Below, one piece after another: positions 43,248 to 46,332 of a stretch of DNA of 46,332 nt. The stretch spans positions 1-46,332 of the forward strand of contig NZ_VZQQ01000050.1 of NCBI RefSeq assembly GCF_014397785.1, read 5' to 3'. The position numbers and the translations under genes are program-made. The stretch's first letter is position 1, and each line of letters starts with the position of its first letter. The stretch comes from Paraburkholderia podalyriae. Its GTDB lineage: Bacteria; Pseudomonadota; Gammaproteobacteria; Burkholderiales; Burkholderiaceae. Under the pieces are notes generated by a model that was not told the origin of the DNA, did no database searches, and worked only from the letters and a program-made list of their open reading frames with translations.

Positions 43248-43574
43248 GTGAAGGCACCCTGCAGCATGTCCAGTCAGGTCCTCGCGCTCATCGAGCGGAC
43301 CAGGTCAGGACCAGTGAGAAAGAAGGTTAGTGCTGCTCATCTCGGCAACGCGCTGTCAAGGCGGAGTCGTTTCGTGGCGATGCTGTTCTGCCATCTTGGC
43401 CGAGTCCATTCCCTGCATGAAAACGAAGCGAAGGCCCGTCGAGTCACGTTGGTGCTTGCGGCTTGCCCGACAGTGCTGGCGTGCACGATCCCCAATTTCG
43501 TCTCCCATCTACCTCACAACCGCATCAGATCAGGCCATGGCTGTAGGGACTTCGGCGGCTTTGGAGACCAATGA
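43248..43574 (+). pseudogene. IS4-type transposase N-terminal remnant
   Basis: The frame contains SSQVLALIERTRSGPVRKKV and then RSRFVAMLFCHLGRVHSLHE, followed by a degraded LAACPTVLACTIPNFVSH segment. This follows the pattern of the DUF4372 N-terminal domain of IS4-family transposases (L.LI.R..F......H..D...R..., FVAMLFCQLA...SLREI, STLAYAN..R). The DDE catalytic domain is missing, and the conserved positions have drifted. It is an old IS scar just upstream of cphA. Terminal repeats were not identified. Confidence 0.6.
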
Positions 43575-43603
43575 CCTGAAACGAGACTGCAGGAGGTCAT
43601 GAA

Positions 43604-46332
43604 ATGGAAGTCAAGTCACTCATCGCTTATCAAGGACCCAATATTCATGCCCATTTCCCGGTCATTCGGTACACCATCGATCTGGGGGTGCTTGAAGAGT
43701 GGCCAACCGGGCGCCTCGGTCAAGGCTTCATCGATCGTCTCCTTGGCTATCTGCCCGGCCTTCGGGAACATGGCTGTTCCTATCAAGCCCCCGGTGGGTT
43801 CGTGCGGCGCATGGTCGAAGGCGAAGGAACGTGGCTGGGCCATGTCATGGAGCACGTAGCGATCGAACTGCAGAAGGTGGCAGGCTCGGATGTGAGTTTT
43901 GGCAAGACGCGCGCCGCCGGGCCGCGCGGGCATTACGACATAGTCTACGAATACCTGGACGAGGATGTCGGTCGGCAAGCCGGAGACCTTTCCCTGGCCC
44001 TGCTCGAACACCTGCTTCCTGAAGACCTGAAGCTGAAGCCGGAGCGGAACTTCGATGACGCTTTCGACTTTGAACATGAACTGGATGAACTCATCCGTTA
44101 TGCGCGGGGTTGCGACGTGGGACCTAGCACTGCCGCATTGGTGAGCGCCGCCATGAAGCGCTCGATTCCATGGACGCGCCTAAACCGCGGCAGCTTGATA
44201 CGGCTCGGCTACGGCCGCTTCCAGAAAAGCATCAAGGCGACGCTCACCAGCGAGACCCGTCAGATCGCGGTAGACCTGGCTTCGGACAAGGCGGAGACCA
44301 ACCGGATCCTGCGTGACGCGGGCCTGCCGGTGCCGAGGCAGCGCAAGGTCTATAGCGCCCGCGACGCCGTCCATAGTGCCGAACAGATCGGCTATCCCGT
44401 TGTGATCAAGCCATTGGACTCTAATCACGGGCAGGGTGTATCGGTTCAGGTTACAACCCCGGAGCGGGTGGAGCTCGCTTTTGAGAGGGCTCAGGAGTAC
44501 AGCGAGGCAGTGCTCGTCGAAAGCTATATACCGGGGTCTGATTACCGCATGCTGGTCGTCAATGATCAATTGTTGGCGGTTGCCAGACGCATCCCCGCAC
44601 ATGTGTCAGGTGACGGTGTTCACACCATCGAGGAGTTGGTGGACGAGGTGAACGAGGATCCACGCCGGGGTGTGGGACATGAAAACGTGCTCACCCGCGT
44701 GGAACTCGACGGCGTGGCAGAACGCTTCCTTGCTGACAAGGGTTATGGTCTCACGACGGTGCCTGTGGCGGGCGAGATCGTCTACTTGTGTGCCACCGCC
44801 AACCTTTCCACCGGCGGCACCGCCATCGATGTTACCGATAGCGTGCACCCGGACAACCGGGAGATGGCCGTCCGGGCCATCAGGGCCATCGGCCTGGACG
44901 TCGGGGGAGCTGATTTCATTACCACGGATATCTCCGCGCCATATCGTGAGACCGGCGGGGCCATGTGCGAGGTGAATGCTTGCCCGGGTCTACGGATGCA
45001 TCTGGCGCCCACTGAAGGAACGCCCAGGGACGTTGCCGGTCCCATCATCGATATGCTGTTTCCACCCAGTGCTCCAAGCACCATTCCCATTGCCAGCATT
45101 ACCGGCACCAATGGCAAGACCACCACGTCGCGCATGCTCGCTCATATCTTGAAACTGGCGGGGTACACGGTGGGTTTGGGCACCACCGACGGCATCTATG
45201 TCGACGGACGGTTGACTGTGAAGGGTGACATGACCGGAACGACGTCCGCCCGCATGATTCTTGCGGACCCCGCCGTGGATGCCGCCGTACTGGAGACGGC
45301 CCGGGGCGGCCTGCTGCGGCGGGGTCTGGGCTATCCGGAATGCAGCGTGGCGGGCTGCCTCAATGTGACCGCCGATCACCTGGGCCTGCGCGGGGTCGAA
45401 ACGGTGGAGCAAATGGCGGAGGTCAAGCGCATCGTCGTCGAGGTGGCGAAGGAGATGGCCGTCCTCAACGCTGACGACGCCTTGTGCCTGAAGATGGCGG
45501 ATCATAGTCACGCAAACCGCCTGGGCTACGTGACCATGAACGCGGCTCACCCCTTGGTAAATGAGCACGTCCAGGCGGGCGGCGTGGCGGTCGTGCTGGA
45601 GGAAGAGATAAACGGCCACATGGTCTGCCTGTGGGACAGCGGTCACCGTTTTCCTTTGTTGTGGACTCACGTGATCCCAGCCACGGTGCAGGGGCTCGCA
45701 TTCCACAATGTGCAGAACGCGATGTTCGCTGCGGCCCTCGCCCACGGCCTCGGGATCGATCTCGAGAGCATCCGCCGTGGCCTGCGCACCTTTGATAACA
45801 CCTTCCTCCAGACCCCCGGCCGCCTGAACATCTACGATCAGCATCCCTTCAGGGTGATTTTGGACTATGCCCATAACCCCGCGGCCGTGAAAACCATGTG
45901 CGGTCTGGTAGACCGGTTGGGAGCCGAGCGTGCGAAGATCGTTTCGCTGACGGTTCCCGGCGACCGCCGTGACGAGGACATCCTGGAGATCGGCCATATC
46001 GCGGCGGGACACTTTGAGCACTACATTTGTCACAGGGACAGTGACTCGCGTGGACGGGATCACCTCGAAGTGCCGGAAATGCTGCGAGAGTCACTACGCC
46101 AGAATGGAGTCGGGGCAGAGCAGATCGAGGTCATAGCCGATGAGCAGACGGCGAATCAGTCGGCGCTCGAAATGGCCGGGCCTGGCGACTTGCTCCTCTT
46201 GTTGAGCGAAGACTACACACGTGCCTGGGAGCAGATCGTGCGTTTCAGGCCAGACGCGCAAACAGGGCACGCCATTGAGAGAAGGCCGACCCCAGTCAAG
46301 ATCCGTCAAGACGACCTGGGCGGGTTCGGGTG
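43604..46332 (+). CDS. cphA: Cyanophycin synthetase (3' end beyond window)
   Basis: The open frame runs from 43604 to the window edge (909 codons, no stop). It encodes CphA, which builds the Asp-Arg polymer cyanophycin, a nitrogen and carbon store. It starts MEVKSLIAYQGPNIHAHFPV after AGGAGG (43591-43596, 7-nt spacing). An N-terminal domain (HVMEHVAIELQKVAG, CDVGPSTAALVSAAM) is followed by an ATP-grasp domain (YPVVIKPLDSNHGQGVSVQV, LVESYIPGSDYRMLVVNDQL, EVNACPGLRMHLAPTEG). The Mur-ligase-like domain has the P-loop GTNGKT (501-506), GTTSARMILADP, VLETARGGLLRRGLGY and ILDYAHNPAAV. Nothing to its left suggests partners; cyanophycinase or a second cphA may lie to the right. Confidence 0.95.
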   Translation, partial: MEVKSLIAYQGPNIHAHFPVIRYTIDLGVLEEWPTGRLGQGFIDRLLGYLPGLREHGCSYQAPGGFVRRMVEGEGTWLGHVMEHVAIELQKVAGSDVSFGKTRAAGPRGHYDIVYEYLDEDVGRQAGDLSLALLEHLLPEDLKLKPERNFDDAFDFEHELDELIRYARGCDVGPSTAALVSAAMKRSIPWTRLNRGSLIRLGYGRFQKSIKATLTSETRQIAVDLASDKAETNRILRDAGLPVPRQRKVYSARDAVHSAEQIGYPVVIKPLDSNHGQGVSVQVTTPERVELAFERAQEYSEAVLVESYIPGSDYRMLVVNDQLLAVARRIPAHVSGDGVHTIEELVDEVNEDPRRGVGHENVLTRVELDGVAERFLADKGYGLTTVPVAGEIVYLCATANLSTGGTAIDVTDSVHPDNREMAVRAIRAIGLDVGGADFITTDISAPYRETGGAMCEVNACPGLRMHLAPTEGTPRDVAGPIIDMLFPPSAPSTIPIASITGTNGKTTTSRMLAHILKLAGYTVGLGTTDGIYVDGRLTVKGDMTGTTSARMILADPAVDAAVLETARGGLLRRGLGYPECSVAGCLNVTADHLGLRGVETVEQMAEVKRIVVEVAKEMAVLNADDALCLKMADHSHANRLGYVTMNAAHPLVNEHVQAGGVAVVLEEEINGHMVCLWDSGHRFPLLWTHVIPATVQGLAFHNVQNAMFAAALAHGLGIDLESIRRGLRTFDNTFLQTPGRLNIYDQHPFRVILDYAHNPAAVKTMCGLVDRLGAERAKIVSLTVPGDRRDEDILEIGHIAAGHFEHYICHRDSDSRGRDHLEVPEMLRESLRQNGVGAEQIEVIADEQTANQSALEMAGPGDLLLLLSEDYTRAWEQIVRFRPDAQTGHAIERRPTPVKIRQDDLGGFG

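Noticed and set aside
1..46332. CRISPR arrays, tRNA/rRNA genes, attachment sites
   Set aside because: No regularly spaced repeats, no cloverleaf-like or rRNA-like sequence and no direct repeats flanking a mobile unit were noticed by eye; a computed scan would be needed to exclude short ones.

Overview
The window is high-GC, densely coded and reads like the accessory part of a Paraburkholderia/Burkholderia-type (Betaproteobacteria) chromosome or megaplasmid. This is judged from protein style, gene neighbourhoods and the Burkholderia-like remnants; it is not a species call. No rRNA, tRNA, CRISPR array or replication origin was seen.

Region A (about 1.1-16.1 kb) looks like one catabolic supercluster. 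It holds a GntR repressor, an alpha/beta hydrolase plus flavin reductase pair, a polyamine/betaine-type ABC importer, a second GntR paralogue and a succinate-semialdehyde dehydrogenase on the + strand. On the - strand lies an operon of a PF06684 protein, alpha/beta hydrolase, flavin reductase, luciferase-like (LLM) monooxygenase and aldehyde dehydrogenase. The set of families matches, role by role, the trigonelline (N-methylnicotinate) pathway described from Acinetobacter baylyi: two-component flavin ring-cleaving oxygenase, aldehyde dehydrogenase, hydrolase, SSA dehydrogenase and a conserved helper. Pyridine or homarine remain alternatives. Both promoters carry near-identical palindromes (TATGGCATACCA) that overlap the -10, so the two transcription units appear to be one regulon.

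Region B (16.3-24.1 kb) has a DUF1330 protein and a tight - strand operon: FAD amine oxidoreductase, ETF-beta, ETF-alpha, HutD and ETF-ubiquinone oxidoreductase. A divergent LysR gene and an N-formylglutamate deformylase-like gene follow.

Region C (24.3-32.8 kb) has an XRE-cupin regulator divergent from glnT/gmaS-like, glxB, glxC and glxD genes (a gamma-glutamylmethylamide synthetase / N-methylglutamate synthase-type module), an APC permease and a PP2C-kinase-TM fusion. Read together, A would release methylamine and succinate semialdehyde, C would turn methylamine into N-methylglutamate, and the flavoprotein/ETF chain of B could oxidise that to glutamate with electrons passed to quinone. This linkage is inference.

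Region D (32.8-46.3 kb) is sparser and patchy. It holds an UPF0158-like remnant, a frameshifted HExxH gene, a glyoxalase-II-like hydrolase, a tandem-repeat protein, a lower-GC OsmC-YcaO gene, an intact NCS1 permease, an IS4-type transposase remnant and a cyanophycin synthetase cut by the right edge. Decayed genes also mark region A: an altronate-dehydratase (UxaA) piece, a porin C-terminus and an NCS1 permease with an in-frame TAG.
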